NCBI RefSeq assembly: GCF_900143075.1
Contig: NZ_FRCY01000024.1
Coordinates: 1-44,248, forward strand
From: Cyclobacterium lianum
Lineage (GTDB): Bacteria > Bacteroidota > Bacteroidia > Cytophagales > Cyclobacteriaceae
Direction: 5' to 3'
DNA length: 44,248 nucleotides
Made by a program: the position numbers and the translations under genes. Shown one piece after another: positions 27,186 to 34,566 of this stretch. The notes under the pieces are model-generated. The model was given only the letters and a program-made list of their open reading frames with translations, was not told the origin of the DNA and did not search any database. Numbering within the stretch: position 1 is the first letter of the stretch; each line of letters starts with the position of its first letter.

Positions 27186-27240
27186 CCCCCTTTCCAAAGG
27201 GGGTAAGAGCCTGTCCCGACTCTGTCGGGAGGGATTTTTT
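27186..27240. terminator. Double hairpin between convergent genes
   Basis: Two inverted repeats: CCCCCTTT-CC-AAAGGGGG (27186-27203) and TCCCGAC-TCT-GTCGGGA (27214-27230), followed by AGGGATTTTTT-type sequence with six T (27235-27240). It likely terminates the rhodanese transcript and may stop the opposing one. The first arm set is a common intergenic palindrome type. Confidence 0.65.
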
Positions 27241-27263
27241 CGAGGATTTTAAATGTACATGAA

Positions 27264-28373
27264 TTACTCGATTATAAAGGGCTTGGGGATAAAGCAGAGG
27301 ATGAAAATCAGAATGGCGATCCAGCCGAGAATTTTTCGTTTATCATCCAGAGGGCTGCCATCCAGTACCTCGGGGTGTCTGATGCCCAAAACCCTTCCGA
27401 CCAGGAATGCAAACAAAAGCCAGCCCGAGTAGCCCTCTATCCCGGGAAAGAGGCCAGACAGGCTATACTGTACCGCAGCGATCCCCAACGCAAATATCCA
27501 TTTGTTGACATTGGAGAGAGCGGATTTTCTGTAGCAGATATACAAAAAGCCGACGTAAAGTGGGAGCGCAAAAATCAGGTAATTCAGGTCTTCAAACGGA
27601 TTGACTACACCCAGGCCAGCGAAGAACAAAAACAGGGAATATGCGATGAGGGATAATTTTTCGTGGTGCCTGGGAAAAATGCCAAACACCACATGCCCTC
27701 CATCCAACTGACCAATAGGTAACAGATTCAATGCGGTAAAAAATAGGGCCAGGTAGCCGGCAAACAGGTAGGGATAGTGGATGACCTCGGCCATATCCGG
27801 CATTTTTTCCGGATCTGCCAGGGTTTTTTCCATCAGCCAGAATAACAGGTTGTAGCCCAACTGCAGGTCCATGACATTGTCATCTGCATCCTGGTCATAG
27901 GCAGGATCGGCATACTCCGGATGTACTTCGTAAATGTAGGAGGCATCGGGCAGGTTGGTAAAACCATAAGCAAGGACAGCGAGTGCCAGCACAAAACCTG
28001 CCAGGGGTCCGGCTATGCCAATATCGAAGAATTTTTTACGGCTGCTGACCAGGCTTTTCATTTGTATTACCGCACCGAAGGTTCCGATAGAAGGGGCACC
28101 GATAAACCCCAGCCAGGCCGGAATAAAAAAAGGAAGCGAAGATTTTACTTTGTGGTAGAGGGAGGTAAACAGGTGACCGAGTTCGTGTACGAGCAAAATG
28201 CCGATAAAGGGTATGGAAAATTGCAGGGAACGCAGGAAATAATCCCAGGTCAGTGGTCTTTCTTCGGAAAGCACACTTCTCCCATAAAGCCATTCTCCTC
28301 CCGCCAGGGTGGTGGCTACCAGTGTTAGTAGGAATAATATGCCATGCTTGAGGTAGTCTTTTGAATTATACAT
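27264..28373 (-). CDS. Site-2-type membrane metalloprotease (M50 family)
   Basis: A 369-residue integral membrane zinc protease with about eight hydrophobic segments, cleaving within or near the membrane in signalling or turnover. The zinc motif HELGH (His63, Glu64, His67) lies in the second membrane helix, and the third metal-ligand motif is LLPIGQLDGGHV (about residue 220), both standard for M50. It lacks PDZ domains and a visible regulatory domain, so it may be a housekeeping form. Its start overlaps the end of the HAD gene by 8 bases, suggesting a two-gene unit. Natural substrates cannot be told. Confidence 0.92.
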   Translation of the reverse strand: MYNSKDYLKHGILFLLTLVATTLAGGEWLYGRSVLSEERPLTWDYFLRSLQFSIPFIGILLVHELGHLFTSLYHKVKSSLPFFIPAWLGFIGAPSIGTFGAVIQMKSLVSSRKKFFDIGIAGPLAGFVLALAVLAYGFTNLPDASYIYEVHPEYADPAYDQDADDNVMDLQLGYNLLFWLMEKTLADPEKMPDMAEVIHYPYLFAGYLALFFTALNLLPIGQLDGGHVVFGIFPRHHEKLSLIAYSLFLFFAGLGVVNPFEDLNYLIFALPLYVGFLYICYRKSALSNVNKWIFALGIAAVQYSLSGLFPGIEGYSGWLLFAFLVGRVLGIRHPEVLDGSPLDDKRKILGWIAILIFILCFIPKPFIIE

Positions 28374-28995
28374 TCCCGAAAAAGTTGATCAGCGCTTTAG
28401 GGTGGTCGATGTGACAGGTTTTGATACCAACTTTTTCAGCGCCCAAAAGGTTTTCTTTCAGGTCATCAAAAAACAGGCAGGTTTCTGGTTTGGCGCCGAT
28501 GGTATTGACTACCTGGCGATAGATATCTTCTCCGGGTTTTCGCAATCCCATTTTATGGCTCAGAAACAGGTGGTCAAAAAGTGTTGGCCAGGCAGCCTCA
28601 GGCAGCTTTTGGGCAAAAATTTGTTCGACGATCTTAAAATGAATGGAATTGGTATTGCTGAGCATGTAGAGTGGATATTTTTCTTTTAGTTTCAGCAAGA
28701 GGTCCAGTCTTTCCTGGGGGATGTCGACCAGAAGGCTATTCCAGGCTTCATCGATCCAGTTATCTTCCCAATCGACCGAGAAGTAATCCCTGACGCCATC
28801 TCTAAAGGTGGGTGCATCTATTTTGCCTGTTTCCAGGTCAAAATGGACGGGAGAAACCATAAAATCCCTGACCAGGGGGTGTTTTTCTTCCGGCAGTTGG
28901 GCATACAATTTGTTAAAAGTACGTTGGTAGTCAATATCATAGATTACATTTCCCAGATCGAAGATCAAAAATTGGATTTCCGGATGGTTTTTCAT
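28366..28995 (-). CDS. HAD-superfamily phosphatase (YihX-like)
   Basis: A cytoplasmic phosphohydrolase of the HAD class IA type. I chose the ATG at 28995 (MKNHPEIQFLIFD) because the longer frame to 29052 adds an atypical hydrophobic start. The first motif is FDLGNV with nucleophile Asp13; the second Asp seen in many HADs is Gly here, as in YihX-type sugar-phosphate phosphatases. SNT (LYMLSNTNS) is motif II, and GLRKPGEDIYRQVV with FFDDLKENLLGA are motifs III and IV. The length is about 210 residues, normal. It is upstream of, and overlaps, the M50 protease gene. The substrate is unknown. Confidence 0.92.
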   Translation of the reverse strand: MKNHPEIQFLIFDLGNVIYDIDYQRTFNKLYAQLPEEKHPLVRDFMVSPVHFDLETGKIDAPTFRDGVRDYFSVDWEDNWIDEAWNSLLVDIPQERLDLLLKLKEKYPLYMLSNTNSIHFKIVEQIFAQKLPEAAWPTLFDHLFLSHKMGLRKPGEDIYRQVVNTIGAKPETCLFFDDLKENLLGAEKVGIKTCHIDHPKALINFFGNV

Positions 28996-29085
28996 GAACA
29001 TTAATGTTGTGAAATTAAAATCAAATATGTAACATTGCAGTCCGAAAAGCAAGGTAAAACCTGCAAAAATGGCGGTTAAATGCGT

Positions 29086-29117
29086 TTTGACAGACAGGTG
29101 GAGCTATTGTCATTTTG
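29086..29117 (+). promoter_or_regulatory. Promoter of the tRNA gene
   Basis: TTTG at 29086-29089 and TCATTTTG at 29110-29117 are 20 bases apart, near the Bacteroidota -33/-7 pattern with one mismatch in the -7 box. It is 22 bases before the tRNA start. Confidence 0.45.
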
Positions 29118-29138
29118 GTGGAGTAAATTGTTAAAATT

Positions 29139-29212
29139 GGGCCTATAACTCAGTTGGTTAGAGTATCTGACTCATAATCAGAAAGTCCCTGGTTCGAGCC
29201 CAGGTGGGCCCA
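29139..29212 (+). tRNA. tRNA with CAT anticodon (elongator Met or lysidine-type Ile2)
   Basis: A 74-base cloverleaf: acceptor GGGCCTA / TGGGCCC with discriminator A, D arm with stem ACTC/GAGT, anticodon stem TCTGA/TCAGA with loop CTCATAA (anticodon CAT), and T arm CCTGG-TTCGAGC-CCAGG. It encodes no CCA. The acceptor pairs C4-G69 and C5-G68 match the pairs that in E. coli distinguish tRNA-Ile2 (CAU modified by TilS) from tRNA-Met, so Ile2 is possible; the identity cannot be settled by eye. It is the last conserved gene before an AT-rich accessory region. Confidence 0.93.
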
Positions 29213-29243
29213 CAATAGTGCTGATTATTAGCTATTTACAAAA

Positions 29244-29265
29244 ATTTGGTGCAGATTTGGTGCAG
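29244..29265 (+). repeat. 11-bp perfect tandem repeat beside the tRNA
   Basis: ATTTGGTGCAG occurs twice in direct tandem (29244-29254, 29255-29265), and ATTCACCAAA follows at 29266-29275 as a partial inverted copy. The position, 32 bases after a tRNA, is typical of arm-type recombinase sites or a remnant att region; no integrase gene is present. Confidence 0.6.
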
Positions 29266-29294
29266 ATTCACCAAAGGAATTGTAAAGGAAATTT

Positions 29295-29327
29295 GTCCTG
29301 TCGGTTGATGTTGGCAGGACTTTTTTT
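29295..29327 (+). terminator. Rho-independent terminator after the tRNA
   Basis: The stem GTCCTGTC / GGCAGGAC (29295-29302 and 29313-29320, one G-T pair) with a 10-base loop is followed by seven T (29321-29327). It probably ends the tRNA transcript. Confidence 0.75.
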
Positions 29328-29699
29328 ATGCTCGTTCCCAAAGTTAAAAGGGAATGTAAAGAATCATCTCGAATTTTCCTAACGCCTGGCAACGTTCTGC
29401 CAATGAAAATGAGAATTCTAGTTGAAGGTTTCGCTAATTTCCCCATATTTAGCGGGGCTTCCTTATCAGGCCTTAAGGGAAATAACCGCAAGGGTTGCGG
29501 TTAGCCAGTAGTTAAACATTGTTTTTGGTCTATCAGCTCTTAAATGCCCTTCAACATGTTGGACAGGTTCGGTCAAGGGCGGCCTGTGTTGCGCCTGCGG
29601 CAGGACGTTAATAGACCTGTGAGGGGTTCTGGCGAGCTGTTACCTTTGCATTTGAGATGGAAAATCATTTGCCGGATCAACTGGATTGTCGACATGGGG

Positions 29700-29750
29700 G
29701 GTCAGCATGCTCCGGATTATTCAAATCAAGGGATCAGCATCACCGGAATA
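29700..29750 (+). mobile_element. Relic resembling the multiple end repeats of an IS21-family element
   Basis: Two 21-base copies, GGTCAGCATGCTCCGGATTAT (29700-29720) and its near copy (29730-29750, starting GGATCAGCATCACCGG), lie 30 bases apart. IS21-type elements carry such repeated GGTCA...CCGG units near their ends. No istA/istB gene is seen, so this would be a solo remnant. Resemblance is from memory only. Confidence 0.35.
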
Positions 29751-29970
29751 TCCAGGCAGACAATTTGTTGATTTCTTTTCGATTTCTACTAAGGTTCGAT
29801 CAGGATACTTATAGTCAATATTTTTAGTTTCAATATGATTCCGTATATTTTAGGTTGAAAAAGATGGACTTGTAAATGGATCAGTCTGAGGATGTAAAGA
29901 AAATTCCTTTCAATTGCCACGAATTTACGCTGAGCGCATTTTCCATAACAATCACCTAAATAGACGCGAG

Positions 29971-31158
29971 ATGAAAAGGCGGAATCCAATGGGTTTGCAA
30001 CCCTCAAATTATAAATACCGATTAACCATAATTTGTGAATTTCTGGTATGGAGATTTTTACTATTTACAGTATTTGTTTACATGACCTGCTCCTGCCAGC
30101 AGACGGGAACCGAAGAGCGCAATCAAATCACAGGATACTCTTTAGATACGGTTATTATAGACTCCAAAGACCGAATCCTGGATTTGTCCGGGTATTTGCA
30201 GCGTACTGATTTGAATGCCGATGGCAAGACCTTCTACCTGTACAATCGCCATGATCATTCCATTGACGAAATCGACCTCGAGCAGAAAGCCTTTGTAAGG
30301 TCCTTTCCCCTGGAGGTTGAAGGACCCAATGGGGTAGGCCAGTATATTTTTGACGTTCAGTCTTTGAAAAATAAGCGGTTGTTTCTAAAATCCATACCCT
30401 TCTCCTCGGTGGTTGATAAAAACGGCCGTGTGGTGCAAAAAGTCAATTGGCTTTCAGCAAAGGATTCTTTAGGCGAGCCATTCGGTAAGGTGCCGCCGAG
30501 AAGAGAGTTAGTCGTGGACACCGGGGATTGGCGGGTAGTGGGAACCAACCTCGATTTTATGAAAGAGACGGCTTTTTTGGGAGTTTTATCAGTCCAGAAT
30601 AACCGGGTTAAGAATATCGATATAGATACCAGGAATTCCTTTTCAGGGTATTTCATGAAAGCAGGAACAAACTTTCGTCCCCCATGGGTATATCTTAATG
30701 CTGACGAAAACCATTTATATGTCACCCACGCATATTCCAATGAAATCATTCTGTTTAATTCAAAAGGGGAGTTGATAAAAATTGTTGACTATGAGCCCAA
30801 ACTGACACCCAAAAGGGCAAAACTGCCCGAAATTTTAAATGGAACCCGTGAGCAAATCAGAAATGAACGACGAAAGTTGGGAGAACAAGTCAGTTTTGGA
30901 GCCCCGGTTTGGGATAAATTGAATGAGCGTTATTTTCGATTGTCCGAACAATGGATCTATGGCGATGGTTCTGATGAAGCCGAAGCCCGCAGGGCCAGGG
31001 TGTTTTTGTCGGTGTTTGATGCCGGATTTAACCTTGTAGGCGAGGTTGAACTCAAGGAACCGTTTATAGTAAACTACAGGTATTTTGCAAAGGACGGGAA
31101 GCTCTGGATTTGTCAAAATTTTTCAGATGAACTTGGGTTTTTGGTTTATGATCTGTAA
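29971..31158 (+). CDS. DUF4221-like lipoprotein
   Basis: An exported protein of about 395 residues that I place with moderate confidence among DUF4221 lipoproteins, a family common in Cyclobacteriaceae and of unknown function. I chose the ATG at 29971 (MKRRNPMGLQ); 29914 and 29989 are alternatives. A hydrophobic segment (WRFLLFTVFVYMTC) ends in a lipobox-like cysteine. The body has propeller-like beta repeats: LNADGKTFYLYNRHDHSIDEID, YLNADENHLYVTHAYSNEIILF and a C-terminal VNYRYFAKDGKLWICQNFSDE. Such blade-like repeats suggest a ligand- or surface-binding role. It stands alone in the accessory region. No catalytic motif seen. Confidence 0.75.
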   Translation: MKRRNPMGLQPSNYKYRLTIICEFLVWRFLLFTVFVYMTCSCQQTGTEERNQITGYSLDTVIIDSKDRILDLSGYLQRTDLNADGKTFYLYNRHDHSIDEIDLEQKAFVRSFPLEVEGPNGVGQYIFDVQSLKNKRLFLKSIPFSSVVDKNGRVVQKVNWLSAKDSLGEPFGKVPPRRELVVDTGDWRVVGTNLDFMKETAFLGVLSVQNNRVKNIDIDTRNSFSGYFMKAGTNFRPPWVYLNADENHLYVTHAYSNEIILFNSKGELIKIVDYEPKLTPKRAKLPEILNGTREQIRNERRKLGEQVSFGAPVWDKLNERYFRLSEQWIYGDGSDEAEARRARVFLSVFDAGFNLVGEVELKEPFIVNYRYFAKDGKLWICQNFSDELGFLVYDL

Positions 31159-31323
31159 GGTTGTTAGAGCGTTGGTTTTTCTATTTCGTTCATTAGTCCT
31201 GATATGTTGCCAGACGCTTAGTAATATTCAGGTAGTCTATTGCAATGGCGGGTAAAATCAGTCAGTTGATCACAAATTCAGGGCGATACGCTGAATCAAG
31301 ACTCAATACGGCAAAGTGGGTTC

Positions 31324-31794
31324 ATGGTAAAAGAGCAAGTGGCAAACAAGCAATTTCATTTCTGGACAAATTGGCTATTGATAGTCAACTCAATTACCGT
31401 CTTTATCGGGATGCTGATCGCTTTTTTCGGAAATAGTTTCCTTTTTGAATACCACAATAAGGGGACTGGAAATTTATTTTTCGGAGGCAGAAATATTCCT
31501 CTTGAAATATTGACTTTCAAAAATTGGCTATTCGGCATCATAGGTGCGACGATCTCAGGATTTCATCTTTTAATGGTATTTATCGTACATTTTGCATTCC
31601 GGAAAAAGCAAATATGGGCAAGAAATGCCATCGCTTTGGCGATGGTTACCTGGTTTGCATTGGATTCAGGTTTATCCCTCTATTATGGCGCGTATTACAA
31701 TATCTATCTGATAAACATACCGAGTTTTGTGATCATAGTCTTGCCATTGATCGTTACCTGGAAGGAATTTTCAGGCAATGGTGCGTCTGCCTAA
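31324..31794 (+). CDS. Four-helix hypothetical membrane protein
   Basis: I do not recognise the family. The 156 residues contain four hydrophobic segments (about 15-40, 60-85, 100-120 and 125-148) with charged loops, e.g. FRKKQIWARNAIAL between helices. The N-terminus is cytoplasmic-like (MVKEQVANKQFHFW). It might be a small integral membrane protein of the DoxX-like or DUF size range, but no motif supports a choice. It starts about 165 bases after the lipoprotein gene, with no clear promoter. Confidence 0.55.
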   Translation: MVKEQVANKQFHFWTNWLLIVNSITVFIGMLIAFFGNSFLFEYHNKGTGNLFFGGRNIPLEILTFKNWLFGIIGATISGFHLLMVFIVHFAFRKKQIWARNAIALAMVTWFALDSGLSLYYGAYYNIYLINIPSFVIIVLPLIVTWKEFSGNGASA

Positions 31795-32183
31795 GCGTTT
31801 ATGTAGTATTTTAAAATACAAGTATGGGTTCTTTTCTGGATTCCATTACCGCAGTTTATTTCCTTCTGTACGGCCAATTCCGTTTTCGGGATTTTTTCAA
31901 TAGCTGGATAAACCCTTTCATTGCTAAGGACCATTACCTGATCCCATTACTCCGTAGCCTTTCCAGTTTCATGAACCTATCCTGTTCCCGGTTGTGAATT
32001 ATGTTCCATGCAAAGATGGGGCAGCAGTCCACCCGCCAGGGGTACGCTTCGCCAGCTCAAAAAAATAGGGTTTTCCAAAGGAAGCCTTCCACCATTTTTT
32101 TGCCCGGCCCTTGGCTTGGGTGTCCCTGGCAGCCCCCGTTCTCTTGGGCATAATCAAATTTCAAACCTTAAACAATAAAAGTC
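31795..32183 (+). other. 389-base gap with a GC-rich leader before the small-protein gene
   Basis: No gene is supported. The first half is ordinary. The stretch about 31995-32150 is distinctly richer in G and C than its surroundings and holds short complementary blocks (such as CCCGGCCCTTGGCTTGGG), followed by an A-rich run up to the ATG at 32184. It could be a structured 5' leader of the small-protein mRNA or the remnant of an element. Confidence 0.4.
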
Positions 32184-32444
32184 ATGTCACAATTTGAAAA
32201 AATCTACATCGGGAAAGGAACCCAGGTAAAGGACCTCAACATCATCCGGATATCCATCTCCAAAGAAACACTGGAGGAAATCCTAAAAGACCATATGGTC
32301 GATTACGACAGCAAAGAATACCTGGTGTTTGAAGTCGCCTCCCTGAAAGAGCCGGACCAATTTGGTAAAACTCATACCGCCTATATCAGCAAAAAGGTCG
32401 CTGCTCCGAAAGGCGGGAAGGCCAACAAGAAATCTAAAGCTTAG
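32184..32444 (+). CDS. Small conserved-looking hypothetical protein
   Basis: An 86-residue soluble protein of unknown function that resembles, from memory, a small protein family found in many Cytophagales genomes. It reads MSQFEKIYIGKGTQVKDLNI, then SISKETLEEILKDHMVDYD, EYLVFEVASLKEPDQFGKTHTAYIS and a lysine-rich tail (PKGGKANKKSKA) that suggests nucleic-acid contact. The compact beta/alpha pattern and basic end are the only features; no enzyme motif is seen. A strong terminator follows directly (32449-32469), so it is a monocistronic unit. Confidence 0.7.
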   Translation: MSQFEKIYIGKGTQVKDLNIIRISISKETLEEILKDHMVDYDSKEYLVFEVASLKEPDQFGKTHTAYISKKVAAPKGGKANKKSKA

Positions 32445-32448
32445 AAAG

Positions 32449-32469
32449 AAGCCCTGCGGGGCTTTTTTT
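32449..32469 (+). terminator. Rho-independent terminator after the small gene
   Basis: Stem AAGCCC / GGGCTT (32449-32454, 32459-32464) with loop TGCG and seven T (32463-32469), five bases after the stop. Confidence 0.85.
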
Positions 32470-32542
32470 GTTCTTGAAGTTGATTTGATCGTACGGTATA
32501 TTTATAAATAGATGAATTTGTTTTTTCTTGATTTAGCATTCC

Positions 32543-33250
32543 CTATAGCAATTTTCTGTCGCCCAGCTTTTTAAAAAAATCATCCCTGTAATTTCGGCTG
32601 ATGGGATAAAGATCTTCTCCAATCAACACTTCATTGGATTGGACTTCGTCAATATGCCGCATGTTGATAATGAATGACCTGTGAATCCGAACAAACTCAC
32701 CCGGTAAGGCATTGGCTATACTGGTAAGGGACAGTAGCGACAAGATCTTTCTGGTCGGGGTGATGATCTTGATATATTCTCTCTGTGCCTCTATGGCCTG
32801 CACTTCCGAATAAAAAAATTTGACGATCCGTGTATCCGTTTTGATAAAAAAGTAATCGGGTTTCTCAGTTGTGTCTTCAGCAGACACTTGTACAGAAAGG
32901 TATTCCACGGCCTTTTCGATGGCTTTCCTGAAGCGCTCAAAAGAAACCGGCTTCATCAGGTAATCGATCACATCCAGCTCATATCCTTTGACCGCATATT
33001 CTTCATAGGCGGTCACAAAAATCGTAAGGGGCTTATCCGGGAGTTCATTGAGCAAATCTATTCCCGTCATCAGTGGCATGCGGATGTCCAGCAAAAGAAT
33101 ATCTACAGGATTTATCTTTAGAAAATCCATCGCTTCTTCCCCATTGCTACAAACACCAGCCAATTCTAAATGGCCAACCTTGGAAACGTAGTCCGATAGC
33201 AATTTCCTGGCCGGGGGCTCGTCGTCTACGATAAGGATTTGGTAGTTCAT
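32543..33250 (-). CDS. LytTR-family response regulator
   Basis: A cytoplasmic two-component response regulator of 235 residues. The receiver domain (about 1-120) has the acidic pair Asp9-Asp10 and the phosphoryl-acceptor Asp55 in LLLDIRMP, then Lys in YLMKPVSFERF. The LytTR DNA-binding domain (about 135-235) has FFIKTDTRIVKFFYSEVQAIEAQREYIKI and FVRIHRSFIINMRHIDEV, typical of AlgR/AgrA/LytR regulators. It overlaps the kinase gene (ATGA at 33247-33250). The divergent hydrolase operon, 315 bases away from the kinase start, is a plausible target. Confidence 0.96.
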   Translation of the reverse strand: MNYQILIVDDEPPARKLLSDYVSKVGHLELAGVCSNGEEAMDFLKINPVDILLLDIRMPLMTGIDLLNELPDKPLTIFVTAYEEYAVKGYELDVIDYLMKPVSFERFRKAIEKAVEYLSVQVSAEDTTEKPDYFFIKTDTRIVKFFYSEVQAIEAQREYIKIITPTRKILSLLSLTSIANALPGEFVRIHRSFIINMRHIDEVQSNEVLIGEDLYPISRNYRDDFFKKLGDRKLL

Positions 33251-34245
33251 TTCAGGTCTATTTTTAAGTTCACCTCAAAGGAGCCGGTAGTTTGATCCAG
33301 TACCAGCTCGTGTTTTCCCGGATAAATCAGGTTGAGTCTCTTTTTTACATTCGAAAGGCCGACACCACTTTCTTCTTCAGCTGTTTTACGTGCTTTTAGT
33401 ACATCATTCCTGATGTAAAAGTATAGCACATCTTCTTTATCGATGGTTAGTTTAATCGCAATCCGTCCGTCCATGGTATTGCCATGTTTAAAGGCATTCT
33501 CAAGGAAAACCAAAAATATAAGATGAGCGATACGATGCCTGTCTTTTACGCCCTCATGGCTGAATTCAATGGTTGGTTTTTCATCCAACTTTAACCTCCA
33601 GAGTTCAATGAAATTTTCCATAAACTTAATTTCTTTGGCAAGGGAAACAAAACGCCCCTGATCCTCATAGAGCATGTGGCGCATCATTTCAGAGAGCTTC
33701 ATGATCGCAGGAGCGGTGTTGTCCTCCTTGAAATAGGCCATCGAATAGATATTATTTAACGTATTGAACATGAAATGAGGGCTTAGTTGAAGCTTCAGAA
33801 ATTTCAGCTCAGAGGCCAATTGACTGTTTCGAAGTTCAATTTCCTTTCGTTGCGCCGAAATCATGTTGGCAAAAAACCAGATAACAGTAGTGATTAGGTA
33901 AAAGCCAAAAGCGGGAACCGATCTGATGAAATAGGTATAGGTAACAGAACGGTGCGTCATACCGAGGAGGTTAACCCGCAAAAGTACTATGGTAACTACC
34001 ACAGCGATAGAAGCTAAAATATATCCGGTATACTTTCCTTTTTTATACAGTTTCGGTAATAGTAGGTAATAATTCAAATAGGCAATGGAAGAAGATGTCA
34101 GGACATCAGAAATCACCGCACCCCAGATTTCACCGGAGGAATTGATCCAATTGCTTAAGGAAGCATACAGTATCGCCCCGTAACACAGCCAGAAAAGGAC
34201 ATGCAATGCATAAAATACCGGGCGAGAAATAAAATTATTTTTCAT
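33247..34245 (-). CDS. LytS-type membrane sensor histidine kinase
   Basis: A 332-residue sensor kinase partner of the LytTR regulator. Four transmembrane helices in the first 130 residues form a sensor without an extended periplasmic domain. The His_kinase (PF06580-type) domain starts near 145 with LKLQLSPHFMFNTLNNIYSMA, His157 being the phosphorylated residue, and the ATPase part has FLVFLENAFKHGNTMDG (N box) and ESGVGLSNVKKRLNLIYP (G box). The stop overlaps the regulator start, the classic coupled pair. The signal sensed is not apparent. Confidence 0.95.
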   Translation of the reverse strand: MKNNFISRPVFYALHVLFWLCYGAILYASLSNWINSSGEIWGAVISDVLTSSSIAYLNYYLLLPKLYKKGKYTGYILASIAVVVTIVLLRVNLLGMTHRSVTYTYFIRSVPAFGFYLITTVIWFFANMISAQRKEIELRNSQLASELKFLKLQLSPHFMFNTLNNIYSMAYFKEDNTAPAIMKLSEMMRHMLYEDQGRFVSLAKEIKFMENFIELWRLKLDEKPTIEFSHEGVKDRHRIAHLIFLVFLENAFKHGNTMDGRIAIKLTIDKEDVLYFYIRNDVLKARKTAEEESGVGLSNVKKRLNLIYPGKHELVLDQTTGSFEVNLKIDLK

Positions 34246-34559
34246 GGCGGAAATTTAGCCTTTTAAACAACACGAAAATAAAGGGATCATCCAACAGACA
34301 GTTGTGATCTACAGAAGGCAATTTTTAACCAATAAGTGGTAAATGCTAATTGCTAAATGAGACTGACTGATTTCATTCGTTGATCAAAATTGTCGTTCGG
34401 GTGAGAGATCCCTGCTGTCTATAGATTTGCATAAAATCTTAGGATAATATTTCGTCTATTTGTAATGTATAAGAAGGTTCTTAGCATATGGAAAATTTAA
34501 ATCATCAACCATATACTAAATTTTAAAATGCTTAGAAAAATCCAAACAGGACGCTATCG
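34246..34559 (+). other. Divergent intergenic region between the two-component system and the hydrolase operon
   Basis: The 314 bases carry no gene longer than the 12-codon leader frame at 34528. A good -7 box TAGATTTG lies at 34422-34429. Two TCGTT blocks 16 bases apart (about 34377 and 34393) could be weak regulator sites, but they do not have the 21-22 base period expected for LytTR boxes. Confidence 0.4.
34422..34429 (+). promoter_or_regulatory. -7 box for the hydrolase operon
   Basis: TAGATTTG is a full match to TAnnTTTG, about 130 bases before the ATG at 34560. The -33 element is weak (TTCG near 34396-34399, 22 bases upstream). Confidence 0.35.
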
Positions 34560-34566
34560 ATGCTGA
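34528..34566 (+). CDS. Possible 12-codon leader frame overlapping the hydrolase start
   Basis: ATG at 34528 opens MLRKIQTGRYRC and stops at TGA 34564-34566, overlapping the hydrolase ATG at 34560 by four codon positions (ATGCTGA). The start region resembles the hydrolase's own first codons. If translated it would couple initiation downstream. Too short to be sure. Confidence 0.25.
   Translation: MLRKIQTGRYRC

Larger units (their letters stand above)
29213..29970 (+). other. 758-base gap without a supportable gene, with mobile-element relic signs
   Basis: Besides the tandem repeat and terminator, this gap has a perfect 9-bp hairpin, TAACCGCAA-GGG-TTGCGGTTA (29483-29503), and an imperfect direct repeat at 29700-29750 that resembles IS21-type end repeats. 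Short open frames here (for example 29228-29491 on the minus strand, 29544-29771 on the plus strand) have no protein-like composition. I infer an old insertion region next to the tRNA. The final part, near 29850, is AT-rich and probably holds the promoter of the next gene. Confidence 0.5.

Noticed and set aside
29228-29491. 87-codon minus-strand frame after the tRNA
   Set aside because: It covers the tandem repeat and the terminator, has no family signal and is judged noncoding.
34370-34410. LytTR binding repeats upstream of the hydrolase
   Set aside because: The TCGTT blocks are 16 bases apart, not the 21-22 base period expected for LytTR boxes.
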